Shown: positions 29,880 to 36,375 of the stretch, one piece after another
Layout of the letters: the number at the start of each line of letters is the position of its first letter
Position numbering within the stretch: the first letter of the stretch is position 1
Virus record (IMG/VR): IMGVR_UViG_3300019487_000958
Location: 1-39,605 of that record
Reading direction: 5' to 3' (one strand)
Origin: a virus
DNA: 39,605 bases
The notes under the pieces: model-generated
Seen by the model: the letters and a program-made list of their open reading frames with translations, nothing else
Told to the model about the DNA's origin: nothing
Database searches by the model: none
Translations under genes and position numbers: made by a program

Positions 29880-30210
29880 TGCTTTTTCCTTTCTTATAAG
29901 ACTTTTCCAAAGACGCAAAAAGGCTCTTCAACTCTGCGAGCAGTTGAGCGTGCCTTCTATTGCTCATCTTCCGTTTCTTGTCGCAATCGCGGCGGAAGAT
30001 TTCTTGTATCTCTTCGACTCGTTTCCAGCGCGCGAGGTTTCGCTCTGTTGATCGCAGGTAAGAAAAGTGATCATCGATTTTTTTCAAGTCGGCAAGAACA
30101 GACTTGGCGGGCCATAACCTCATCGTGGTAAACTCGATGTAATAGGCCAATGCCTCCCTTGAGAATCGCAGCAGGCTCTTGTTTTTTATCTCGATCATTC
30201 TGTCCTGCAT
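29848..30210 (-). CDS. Basic helical early protein, unknown
   Basis: 120 residues from the ATG at 30210 (GGAGG 5 bases upstream). Long charged helices (REALAYYIEFTTMRLWPAKSV, RWKRVEEIQEIFRRDCDKKRK) and a very basic C terminus suggest nucleic-acid contact. It overlaps both neighbours. No family recognised. Confidence 0.6.
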   Translation of the reverse strand: MQDRMIEIKNKSLLRFSREALAYYIEFTTMRLWPAKSVLADLKKIDDHFSYLRSTERNLARWKRVEEIQEIFRRDCDKKRKMSNRRHAQLLAELKSLFASLEKSYKKGKSNGRQVKNRMD

Positions 30211-30422
30211 CGTTCCTCCAATCGAATCCTTCGCGCTCGTAATCTCCTGATCCACGGCCTGCCATATTTCCTGTATCGCTTCAGGGAGTTACACTCTGCT
30301 GTTCCGTGTCCCGGCCCGCAGCCGTGAACGTGATGCCAGCACCAAAGGCAAACCAAATCTCCGCAGTGATAGCAGAGAATTCGTCGCCTCACTTCCTCGC
30401 CACAATCCTCGCAGGTAGTCAT
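30195..30422 (-). CDS. Cys/His-rich zinc-binding protein
   Basis: 75 residues with C4, C7, C17, C20, C25, C28, H30-H33, C35 and C44, enough for two zinc sites (CxxC-x9-CxxC-x4-CxxC). The C terminus is very basic (RRLRARRIRLEERCR). GGAGG precedes the ATG. Probably an early DNA- or RNA-binding protein or a host-factor binder. Confidence 0.65.
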   Translation of the reverse strand: MTTCEDCGEEVRRRILCYHCGDLVCLWCWHHVHGCGPGHGTAECNSLKRYRKYGRPWIRRLRARRIRLEERCRTE

Positions 30423-30433
30423 AGAGCCTCCAA

Positions 30434-30808
30434 TTAAACTGACCGCCGACCACCGACCACCGCCCGACTGATCGCCTCTGCCGCGTGGCTGAGATTGCGC
30501 AGGTAGAATCGGTTATCGTCCACGCGCACCAATTCAGTGAGCGCCTTCAACACTCGCTCGTGTATCTGCTTTTCAGTTGCCCGCCGTGCCGCTTTGAAAT
30601 CACCGCTCGCAAGCCCGCTGAGGATGTCAGTTATCTCTTTCTGCACTTCTTCGAGCCGCCTGACATCAGGCAGCACAGCAAGCTCAACGCAGTCGCCAAG
30701 GCGAAGGCCGTCAGGCAACAAATCGACAGGCAGTAAAACCGCTCTTGCCTCACTCTCATTGATCAGCATCACCCTGTTGCCGATGACGCGCCTAACGACC
30801 ATTTGCAT
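30434..30808 (-). CDS. Early protein with small N-terminal barrel
   Basis: 124 residues. VVRRVIGNRVMLINESEARAVLLPVDLLPDGLRLGDCVEL resembles short DUF3006-like barrels; the rest is helical and basic (FKAARRATEKQIHERVLKAL). AAGGAG precedes the ATG. The last codons (VVGGRRSV) lie in a GGTCGGT repeat. Confidence 0.55.
   Translation of the reverse strand: MQMVVRRVIGNRVMLINESEARAVLLPVDLLPDGLRLGDCVELAVLPDVRRLEEVQKEITDILSGLASGDFKAARRATEKQIHERVLKALTELVRVDDNRFYLRNLSHAAEAISRAVVGGRRSV
30440..30469. repeat. GGTCGGT repeat within the gene end
   Basis: Minus strand CGGGCGGTGGTCGGTGGTCGGCGGTC spans the stop of the 124-residue gene. Confidence 0.8.
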
Positions 30809-30834
30809 AAGCCAACTCCTTCGAGTCCAGAGAG

Positions 30835-31479
30835 TCAGCCTCTGGACTTCCCAATGCCAAGCTGCTGCTTCACCGCTGGAATGCGGCTGGCAATCTGTTG
30901 TTGATTCGGCTTCTTGAAACCCTCTTCGTCAGTAAGAATTTTCCGCGCCGCTATGCGCATCAGGATGTAAAGCAACGAATTAGCATCTGCCGGTGAAAGC
31001 ATTGACGGAGATGTGCGATTGAACCGACGACGCATAAAACCTTCACGCGCTTCCTTACCCCACTTGAGAAAACCGAAAACCTGATTGATCGCCCATACCT
31101 GCTCTTCACCAGACAGGTGAATGATCTCGGCTTCAGTCTCGGCAGTCCCCATCTGCTCGATGCCGCACGAGAGGCCGCGCCTCTGAGATATTTTCACCAC
31201 ATTGGAGTTAGGCAATTGAGGCTGGCGCAAACAATCCTTGATCGCTTCGATCACGCGACCGAGTTCCTTGTCTGTGAGCTTTCGCAAGGAAGTTACTCTC
31301 TCTTTCTTATTGAGAGCCGCGGTACAGAGATCATAGAGAGCTTCTTTCACCTCGTCAGGCGAGTGCCTGAGATCAGGTCTCGTTTTTGGAAACTCGATGT
31401 TAATGCGCGCCAGCATCGCCTTGCGCACATTCTTTCTAGGGCCGACCGTCTGGCCGTGCAGAATCACTTGTCTGCTCAT
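30835..31479 (-). CDS. gemA: GemA/Mu gp16-like regulator (DUF1018)
   Basis: 214 residues from the ATG at 31479 (GGAG upstream; an earlier in-frame ATG lies inside the ribosome site). LTDKELGRVIEAIKDCL, then INQVFGFLKWGKEAREGFMRRRF and SMLSPADANSLLYILMRIA match the DUF1018/gp16 family, which in Mu-like phages modulates host gene expression and DNA supercoiling. Position just before the late genes is typical. Confidence 0.8.
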   Translation of the reverse strand: MSRQVILHGQTVGPRKNVRKAMLARINIEFPKTRPDLRHSPDEVKEALYDLCTAALNKKERVTSLRKLTDKELGRVIEAIKDCLRQPQLPNSNVVKISQRRGLSCGIEQMGTAETEAEIIHLSGEEQVWAINQVFGFLKWGKEAREGFMRRRFNRTSPSMLSPADANSLLYILMRIAARKILTDEEGFKKPNQQQIASRIPAVKQQLGIGKSRG

Positions 31480-31918
31480 AATCACTCCTTTCAATAAAAT
31501 CGAGCCGGAGTTGACCGGCCAACTCCGGGAAGTGTTGTTTGATCAGGCGCGACCAGGTTGACATCATCCCTACTGCTTCGCCGCGCACGCGATCCCACTG
31601 CTCTTTCATTTCGGCAGCCGAGCGACACCACCAGTAACCGAAGGGCGGTGCTTTACTGGCGACGATTGGAAAGCAATGATCGTCTCTGAGCGAGAGGATC
31701 AATGACTTGATTGAGCGCTCGCTGTATTCCTCGAAGAACTTCCCGCGCAACAGGTCTCGCAATTCCTCATTAGTGCGCGGACGATCAGCCGAGGCGTCGA
31801 GCAACAGGCTTGCAACGAAGGCTTCCTGCTCAGTCAGTTCGTGACCTCGAAGCGGATCGATCAATTCGTCTTCGAAGACGCTGAATCTCAATTGTTCCGG
31901 CTCTCTGTTCACTAACAT
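31436..31918 (-). CDS. Winged-helix-like early protein
   Basis: 160 residues. TNEELRDLLRGKFFEEYSERSIKSLILSLRDDHCFPIVASKAPPFGYWW looks like a winged helix with the phage-replication HGFPI-type pattern. Its start ATG belongs to a TTAGATG repeat with GAGG upstream. A replication or regulatory role is likely. Confidence 0.55.
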   Translation of the reverse strand: MLVNREPEQLRFSVFEDELIDPLRGHELTEQEAFVASLLLDASADRPRTNEELRDLLRGKFFEEYSERSIKSLILSLRDDHCFPIVASKAPPFGYWWCRSAAEMKEQWDRVRGEAVGMMSTWSRLIKQHFPELAGQLRLDFIERSDYEQTSDSARPDGRP

Positions 31919-31945
31919 CTAGCCTCTAACATCTGACATCTGCCT
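31911..31945. repeat. TTAGATG repeat
   Basis: Minus strand CAGATGTCAGATGTTAGAGG then CTAGATGTTAG; the last unit provides the ATG of the winged-helix-like gene. Confidence 0.8.
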
Positions 31946-32380
31946 TTGAATCGCTCGCCATCGTTTGTTTGCTTCTACTTCTGTCAAGCGCGGCAAGTCA
32001 TTCAAAAGCGCCTGATATGCTGCGCGCTCCGTTTCGTCGTCGGCCAACGCGACAAGATCAGTAAGGTCTTCCTTGTATCTGGCGAGCCAGTCACGAAGCT
32101 GCTGCGCGCCGACCTGAGATTTAGCCCGTTGAGCTTTCAGGTTTTCCAGATCGGCGCGTATAACTCCGAGCGAATGCAAAGCGATGTGGAGAGAACGCGC
32201 CCGCCCTGCGCAATTAGTGATTGCCTGAAGGATCAGGTTGAGCGGCAGGCTTTCGCTGTACCATTCTGAGATCAGTTTCCATTCGTGGCTGGTGAGCTTT
32301 TTACGGCCCACAACAGGCAGCCACGCGCGCCTGATCGCAGCGCGATAACCTTCAATGTCCTTTGAAGTTTGGCTATCCAT
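31919..32380 (-). CDS. Helical replication-region protein
   Basis: 153 residues. WKLISEWYSESLPLNLILQAIT and SLGVIRADLENLKAQRAK resemble helical regions of phage replication proteins. AGGGAAGCTG precedes the ATG; the AGGGA is from a repeat. No definite family. Confidence 0.5.
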   Translation of the reverse strand: MDSQTSKDIEGYRAAIRRAWLPVVGRKKLTSHEWKLISEWYSESLPLNLILQAITNCAGRARSLHIALHSLGVIRADLENLKAQRAKSQVGAQQLRDWLARYKEDLTDLVALADDETERAAYQALLNDLPRLTEVEANKRWRAIQRQMSDVRG

Positions 32381-32386
32381 CAGCTT

Positions 32387-32424
32387 CCCTCTCTGTAACC
32401 TGTTCCCTGTAACCTGTCACCTAA
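32387..32424. repeat. GGTTACAG/GGAACAG repeat
   Basis: Minus strand GGTGACAGGTTACAGGGAAC then AGGTTACAGAGAGGG between the helical protein and the annealing-like gene. Confidence 0.8.
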
Positions 32425-33110
32425 ACCAATTCCGCATCAGGCAGTTGTTCGAGAGCCGAGATGATGCAGGCTCGCTCCTGTTGATTGAGTTCGCCCGCGC
32501 TATCGACCGCGCGGCCAAGCTGTTTGGTTTGCTCATAGAGCCAGCGTTTGTAATCGCTGGCGTCTTTGCAGCCGCCGACGAATTTGATCAACGCTGGCTT
32601 TCCGGGAGTTAGCGCCTTCTGTCCTGCGAGCAAATGAATGCGCGACAGATCGCGGGCGCGGCTCTCGGCATCGTCAACTCTGGTGTCAGCGAAGGTTGCT
32701 ATAGGAGTGCGCGGGTGTCGCATCGGATCGATCCCGGCAGCCACGAGCGCGTTGCGAATTGCGCGAGACGCGGCCAGTCGGTGAGCATCCGCCTCTTCAT
32801 CTTCGGGCAACTTCTCATCGAGCGAAGCTACGCCTGATCGCTCAAAAACACGGTCGTTGTTGAGTATGACCGTCGCCACATAGACAACCTGCTTCAAGGG
32901 TTCGATAAACTGGTCGAACCGCTCAGATATGGTTTTCACCTCCGGCGACCGGCGCGCGATGGTCATCAAGGCCGATGCCGGGAGCCACGGCTCATCCGGT
33001 TTTTTAGGGTTGAGAAAGTAGATGGCGTCTTTCGGAATGCCGTGTTGCTTCGAGAGTATCTCGGCAATCCGTCGCTGTTGACTTGAGTAACTGACTGTTG
33101 CTGTTCCCAT
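32421..33110 (-). CDS. Possible single-strand annealing-like protein
   Basis: 229 residues. VVYVATVILNNDRVFERSGVA and EEADAHRLAASRAIRNALVAAGIDP recall the core of Rad52/RecT-type annealing proteins, in which an acidic/ETRA-like segment precedes a conserved AxxRAL. The N terminus (RIAEILSKQHGIPKDAIYF) and C terminus are helical. AGGAG precedes the ATG. The call is by motif resemblance; it could also be an unrelated early protein. Confidence 0.45.
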   Translation of the reverse strand: MGTATVSYSSQQRRIAEILSKQHGIPKDAIYFLNPKKPDEPWLPASALMTIARRSPEVKTISERFDQFIEPLKQVVYVATVILNNDRVFERSGVASLDEKLPEDEEADAHRLAASRAIRNALVAAGIDPMRHPRTPIATFADTRVDDAESRARDLSRIHLLAGQKALTPGKPALIKFVGGCKDASDYKRWLYEQTKQLGRAVDSAGELNQQERACIISALEQLPDAELV

Positions 33111-33122
33111 TGTTTTTCTCCT

Positions 33123-33249
33123 ATGTTAGAAGCCAGGAGTCAGGAGTCAGAAGGTTACAGGTGACAGGGAACAGGTGACAGAGGGGAAATCTCCGGAACT
33201 GTAACCTGTAACCTGTAACCTGTTCCCTATACCGACCACCGACCACTGC
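33123..33249. repeat. Composite repeat block with three families
   Basis: GGAGTCA units, a GGTTACAG/GGTGACAG inverted cassette with core GGGGAAATCTCC, then GGTCGGT units follow one another in 127 bases. It is the longest repeat block in the window. Confidence 0.85.
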
Positions 33250-33533
33250 TAATGAATCATCGGTGATTCGGGTTGATCGCCTTCTTTGAGCAGGCGAAGT
33301 TTTTCTTTCAGTCGAGCGAGCATCAACTCGCCGCCCAGCCGCGCGCACAACAACGAAGCCAGCACATAGCTTCGTCCGCCACACTGCGCGCAGACGCCGC
33401 TATCGGTCAGGTGAGTTTTACGAGGCAGGAGATCGTCACCCATACAATCGCCGCAGACGATCATCTCCCGTCGCAAAACCCTGACGGTTTCAAGCTGTCG
33501 CTCGCGTTCTCTGAGATAAGTTTTCTTCTTCAT
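33249..33533 (-). CDS. Zinc-ribbon early protein
   Basis: 94 residues with C27, C30, C48 and C51 (CGDC ... CAQCGG). Helical tail LARLKEKLRLLKEG. It follows the MuB gene. Zinc-ribbon proteins of this size are often small transcription modulators; the function is not proven. Confidence 0.6.
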   Translation of the reverse strand: MKKKTYLRERERQLETVRVLRREMIVCGDCMGDDLLPRKTHLTDSGVCAQCGGRSYVLASLLCARLGGELMLARLKEKLRLLKEGDQPESPMIH

Positions 33534-33590
33534 TGAAACTCCTGAATTGAGTTGAAGAGGATGAGTGATGACCCCATCCCCTATCCCCCG

Positions 33591-34607
33591 TCAGGCTGTC
33601 ATCAGCCTCGATCCGGCTGTGTTGATGATTGCTTCCATCGTAATCGCGCCGGTTTCGAGCCTGGTGTGATTTCGCTTTCGCAGTTCAAGAAAGCGCGGGA
33701 GGAACATATCGACGTGGCGGAAAATGCCGCCTGTGACTTTCAGGATTTGAGCGATATGTTCATCCGTTGCGTCTGCTCCCAACGCGCGGCGCAGCAACGC
33801 CTTCGCTTCATCGACTCCCAACTCAGAAAGGGGGTAGTGCATTGCCACGCGCGAAGACAATTGAGCGCGCACGTCTTCTGTCAGACGTGAGGTGATGAAC
33901 AGGTCGTAAAGGTCTTTTGTCCCGGCAAGCACGACAGGGATTCGCGCCAGTTCCCACAGGTAGCAAATCGTGCCGAGAGACTTTTCTGAAAGGTAATTCG
34001 ACTGGTCAACGAAGATCGGGCGCGGTGATCGCTTCAATTTCTCGGCAATCGAATCTTCAAGCTTTGCAGTCGGCGGCTTGTCGTCGAGGCCGACCGCGCG
34101 GGCGAGCTTCTGGACGAAGTATCGCGCCGTGATGTTAGCCGAGCAGAGAATAGTAAGCGGTTGAGTCGTCATCTTGTTGATGGCGAACTCGCGCAGGCAA
34201 CGCGACTTGCCCACTCCCGGTTTGCCGTAGACGACGACAATTGCGCTCTCATCGATAGCCGTGTTACAGGCGTGCTGAAGCTGGCTCCACGAGCGGGTTT
34301 CAACGAACCGGCTTTCATAACCATGTCGAACTGTGCCTTCGACGCGCTCACGGAAATCACGGATGCGCTTTTCCAGCTTGGAGTTTTCAGGCCGCACTCC
34401 CTGTCCTCCGCTTTCGGTCGGAAGAAAGTATGTGCCTGCGAGGTAGCCGTCGAGCGCGGTGCGTGACTGGCCGATGTACTCGCTTCGCGACAGCACAGCC
34501 GTCGTGTGATGAGAATGCTTTTCGATGTATGCCACAAGCCACAATCGCAACTCTTCATCACCGGGCGGCGGGGGGCCTACGACATTGATCTTGCCATTTC
34601 CCTTCAT
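33591..34607 (-). CDS. MuB-like AAA+ transposition ATPase
   Basis: 338 residues. Residues ~40-60 are an HTH-like N terminus. Walker A is GKPGVGKS (128-135). The Walker B region is PIFVDQSNYL (197-206). LAGTKDLYDLFI and LSELGVDEAKALLRRALG follow as AAA+ features. MuB binds target DNA and activates MuA. AAGGAGAG precedes the ATG. Its place after MuA, with small genes between, is normal. Confidence 0.88.
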   Translation of the reverse strand: MKGNGKINVVGPPPPGDEELRLWLVAYIEKHSHHTTAVLSRSEYIGQSRTALDGYLAGTYFLPTESGGQGVRPENSKLEKRIRDFRERVEGTVRHGYESRFVETRSWSQLQHACNTAIDESAIVVVYGKPGVGKSRCLREFAINKMTTQPLTILCSANITARYFVQKLARAVGLDDKPPTAKLEDSIAEKLKRSPRPIFVDQSNYLSEKSLGTICYLWELARIPVVLAGTKDLYDLFITSRLTEDVRAQLSSRVAMHYPLSELGVDEAKALLRRALGADATDEHIAQILKVTGGIFRHVDMFLPRFLELRKRNHTRLETGAITMEAIINTAGSRLMTA

Positions 34608-34635
34608 TGCAATTTACTCTCCTTTTTGAAATAGA

Positions 34636-34717
34636 CTTGGTTTCCCGGTTGATTGATAATGGCGGGCAACCAAGTGTTACGCTGATGAGAAGATGGAGCG
34701 TTGGCGCGCTCCATCTT
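34636..34717. promoter_or_regulatory. Two strong hairpins upstream of the MuB-like gene
   Basis: AAGATGGAGCG/CGCTCCATCTT (34690-34717) forms an 11-bp stem with a 6-base loop. CTTGGTT/AACCAAG with inner CCCG/CGGG (34636-34674) forms a second. Neither has a T-run, so they may regulate mRNA stability or translation of the ATPase. Confidence 0.55.
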
Positions 34718-34732
34718 CAAAGATGGGCGGGA

Positions 34733-35080
34733 TCAGCGACGACCCAGCCTTTTGTTTTTGTTTCGGCCTATGATCTCCTCATCGATTTCGAGGAGTAGAT
34801 CGCGAATCCTGTTGAGAGCTTCATCGTCGGCAAGAATGTGCGCGTCTCCCATTTCTGCGTAAGTCTTGCCGACGATAGCCGCCACACGATCAGGGAACTT
34901 CGCTACAAGCTCGGCCTGCTCCTCTGGCATTCTCATCACCCCCTTCCGTTTGCGGCGGTCGCTGGCGATCCTGGCCACGACTCGCCGTTTGTACTCGCGC
35001 CGAGTCATCAGGTGGACTTCTGTGTTGAAGCCATAAACCGGATGCCACTCAGCCTGTGTGATGTCAGCCTTTTGCTTCAT
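34733..35080 (-). CDS. Early basic helical protein
   Basis: 115 residues. MTRREYKRRVVARIASDRRKRKG is strongly basic; EEQAELVAKFPDRVAAIVGKTYAEMG follows. Overlaps the previous gene by 4 bp (ATGA). Function unknown. Confidence 0.55.
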   Translation of the reverse strand: MKQKADITQAEWHPVYGFNTEVHLMTRREYKRRVVARIASDRRKRKGVMRMPEEQAELVAKFPDRVAAIVGKTYAEMGDAHILADDEALNRIRDLLLEIDEEIIGRNKNKRLGRR

Positions 35081-35478
35081 TCCCTATTCCCGCTTTTCTT
35101 TCGCACAAGCACCGGCACGGCGTCGCGGTATAGCACAAGCGCAGCACCTTTGCAGTCGCCCTCCGTCTCGCTTCTCACAACAAGACATACCGAGCAGAAA
35201 ACAAGCCCGAACTTATTGACCCATTCGTGAGTCCGTCTGCCGTCGGTTTGTTGGGCGCGATTGATCGCCGCGATTATCGGCCCGACTTCCTTCGCACAAT
35301 CCGAGAGTGCGTTTCTTGCGACCGCGAGCCTGTAGCCCTGTTGGTCTGTCGGGCCGTGTCCAGTGCCAGAATGTTCGAGCCTGAAGACCGAGACGAGTGC
35401 GCGAGCCGCCTCTTCATCGGCGACGTTCCGTTCAGGCTTGAATCCGCACAAGCAAAATTTTCTTACTCTGACACTCAT
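35077..35478 (-). CDS. Early Cys-containing protein
   Basis: 133 residues with CLCG near the start and FCSVC near residue 94, a possible zinc site. The middle (GYRLAVARNALSDCAKEVG) is helical. A start at 35478 is reasonable, overlapped by a doubtful 31-codon frame. Function unknown. Confidence 0.5.
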   Translation of the reverse strand: MSVRVRKFCLCGFKPERNVADEEAARALVSVFRLEHSGTGHGPTDQQGYRLAVARNALSDCAKEVGPIIAAINRAQQTDGRRTHEWVNKFGLVFCSVCLVVRSETEGDCKGAALVLYRDAVPVLVRKKSGNRE

Positions 35479-35570
35479 TCTTCACTCCGCATTACCAGGC
35501 GAGCGGCGCTGCCTCGCGGATATCCCCTACGGGATTGCTCTCCCCACAGCGCCACCCGCCAACTTGACAT

Positions 35571-35641
35571 AGGGAACAGGGAACAGGGAACAGGTGACAG
35601 GAATTCCCTCCCTGTAACCTGTCCCCTATCACCTGTCACCT
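35571..35641. repeat. Inverted GGAACAG/GGTGACAG repeat
   Basis: Three GGGAACA units, GGTGACAGG, a core GAATTC palindrome, and a complementary arm. It overlaps the 3' end of the 66-residue gene. Confidence 0.8.
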
Positions 35642-35829
35642 ATAAGCTGGTCGATCCCCTCAGACAGCGCGCGTGACAACTCAGCGTTGATCGCTGCAAG
35701 CTCGCTCACCACTGCGGAGAACGGCTCGCGGCGCAATCGCTCTGCCACTTCCCGCAAGCGATTGGCGCACGATTCGACTTCATAAGCCAGATCAGCTTCT
35801 TCAGCCATTTCTTCCATAGTTGTTGACAT
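35629..35829 (-). CDS. Small helical early protein
   Basis: 66 residues, Glu/Ala/Arg-rich (EEADLAYEVESCANRLREVAERL). GGAGGAAC before the ATG is partly from the repeat. It ends in a repeat. Function unknown. Confidence 0.55.
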   Translation of the reverse strand: MSTTMEEMAEEADLAYEVESCANRLREVAERLRREPFSAVVSELAAINAELSRALSEGIDQLIGDR

Positions 35830-36010
35830 CGCTGTTCCTCCCTGTAACCTGTAACCTGTTCCCTGTTCCCTCTAGCTCCATCATCACTTCATTGACCGCG
35901 AAAGCGACTTCCAGCGCCGTCGTCCGATAGGTAGCTGTGCCGAAGCAATATCGCGTTTCCGCGTCCACGACGTAGAAAGTTTTTCCCTGCTGTTCTATTA
36001 CTGCTCTCAT
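35801..36010 (-). CDS. Small early protein with repeat-coded C terminus
   Basis: 69 residues from the ATG at 36010 (GGGGGAATGATT upstream). MRAVIEQQGKTFYVVDAETR and EVAFAVNEVMMELE are the core; GTGNRLQVTGRNSDVN is encoded by GGAACAG/GGTTACAG repeats. It overlaps the next gene by 29 bp. Confidence 0.5.
   Translation of the reverse strand: MRAVIEQQGKTFYVVDAETRYCFGTATYRTTALEVAFAVNEVMMELEGTGNRLQVTGRNSDVNNYGRNG
35837..35873. repeat. GGTTACAG/GGAACAG repeat, translated
   Basis: Minus strand GAGGGAACAGGGAACAGGTT then ACAGGTTACAGGGAGG, read as codons in the 69-residue gene and giving the ribosome site of the next gene. Confidence 0.8.
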
Positions 36011-36012
36011 AA

Positions 36013-36375
36013 TCATTCCCCCTCTTCTGGTCGCGGGCTTTTGCTTGAGAGGACACGCCCGCGCACGCTGAGACTGAAAACCGTCTCGCCTATCTGAATT
36101 TTCTCTACCTCTTCCGGCTGGCTTGCCCAACGCTCGGCTATGTCCGTTGCCTCTGAGTCTGTTTGCTGTCTGATCGCAAGATTTCTCTGCAAAGCGACTT
36201 GCTCACTGAACGGTCTGCAAAGCCACCAAAGCTGATCCTCTACGCCGCCTTGCACTGCAAGACGCAAGGCTTTGACGACACCCTCTATTGCTTCTGGATT
36301 CCAACCTTCAGGAGTTTCACGAGGAAGCATTTCCTCAAGAGTCACTAGCGTTCTGATAAAAGATTCAGTCTTCAT
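36013..36375 (-). CDS. Early protein following the transposase
   Basis: 120 residues from the ATG at 36375 (AAGGAGATGGAG upstream, inside the end of the transposase gene). TLVTLEEMLPRETPEGWNPEAIEGVVKALRLAVQ and EEVEKIQIGETVFSLSVRG are seen. Overlaps the transposase by 11 bp. Unknown. Confidence 0.6.
   Translation of the reverse strand: MKTESFIRTLVTLEEMLPRETPEGWNPEAIEGVVKALRLAVQGGVEDQLWWLCRPFSEQVALQRNLAIRQQTDSEATDIAERWASQPEEVEKIQIGETVFSLSVRGRVLSSKSPRPEEGE

Noticed and set aside
35475-35570. A 31-codon minus frame (MSSWRVALWGEQ...) overlapping the next ATG
   Set aside because: It overlaps the start of the next gene neatly, but has no ribosome site and no recognisable sequence; kept out for lack of support.
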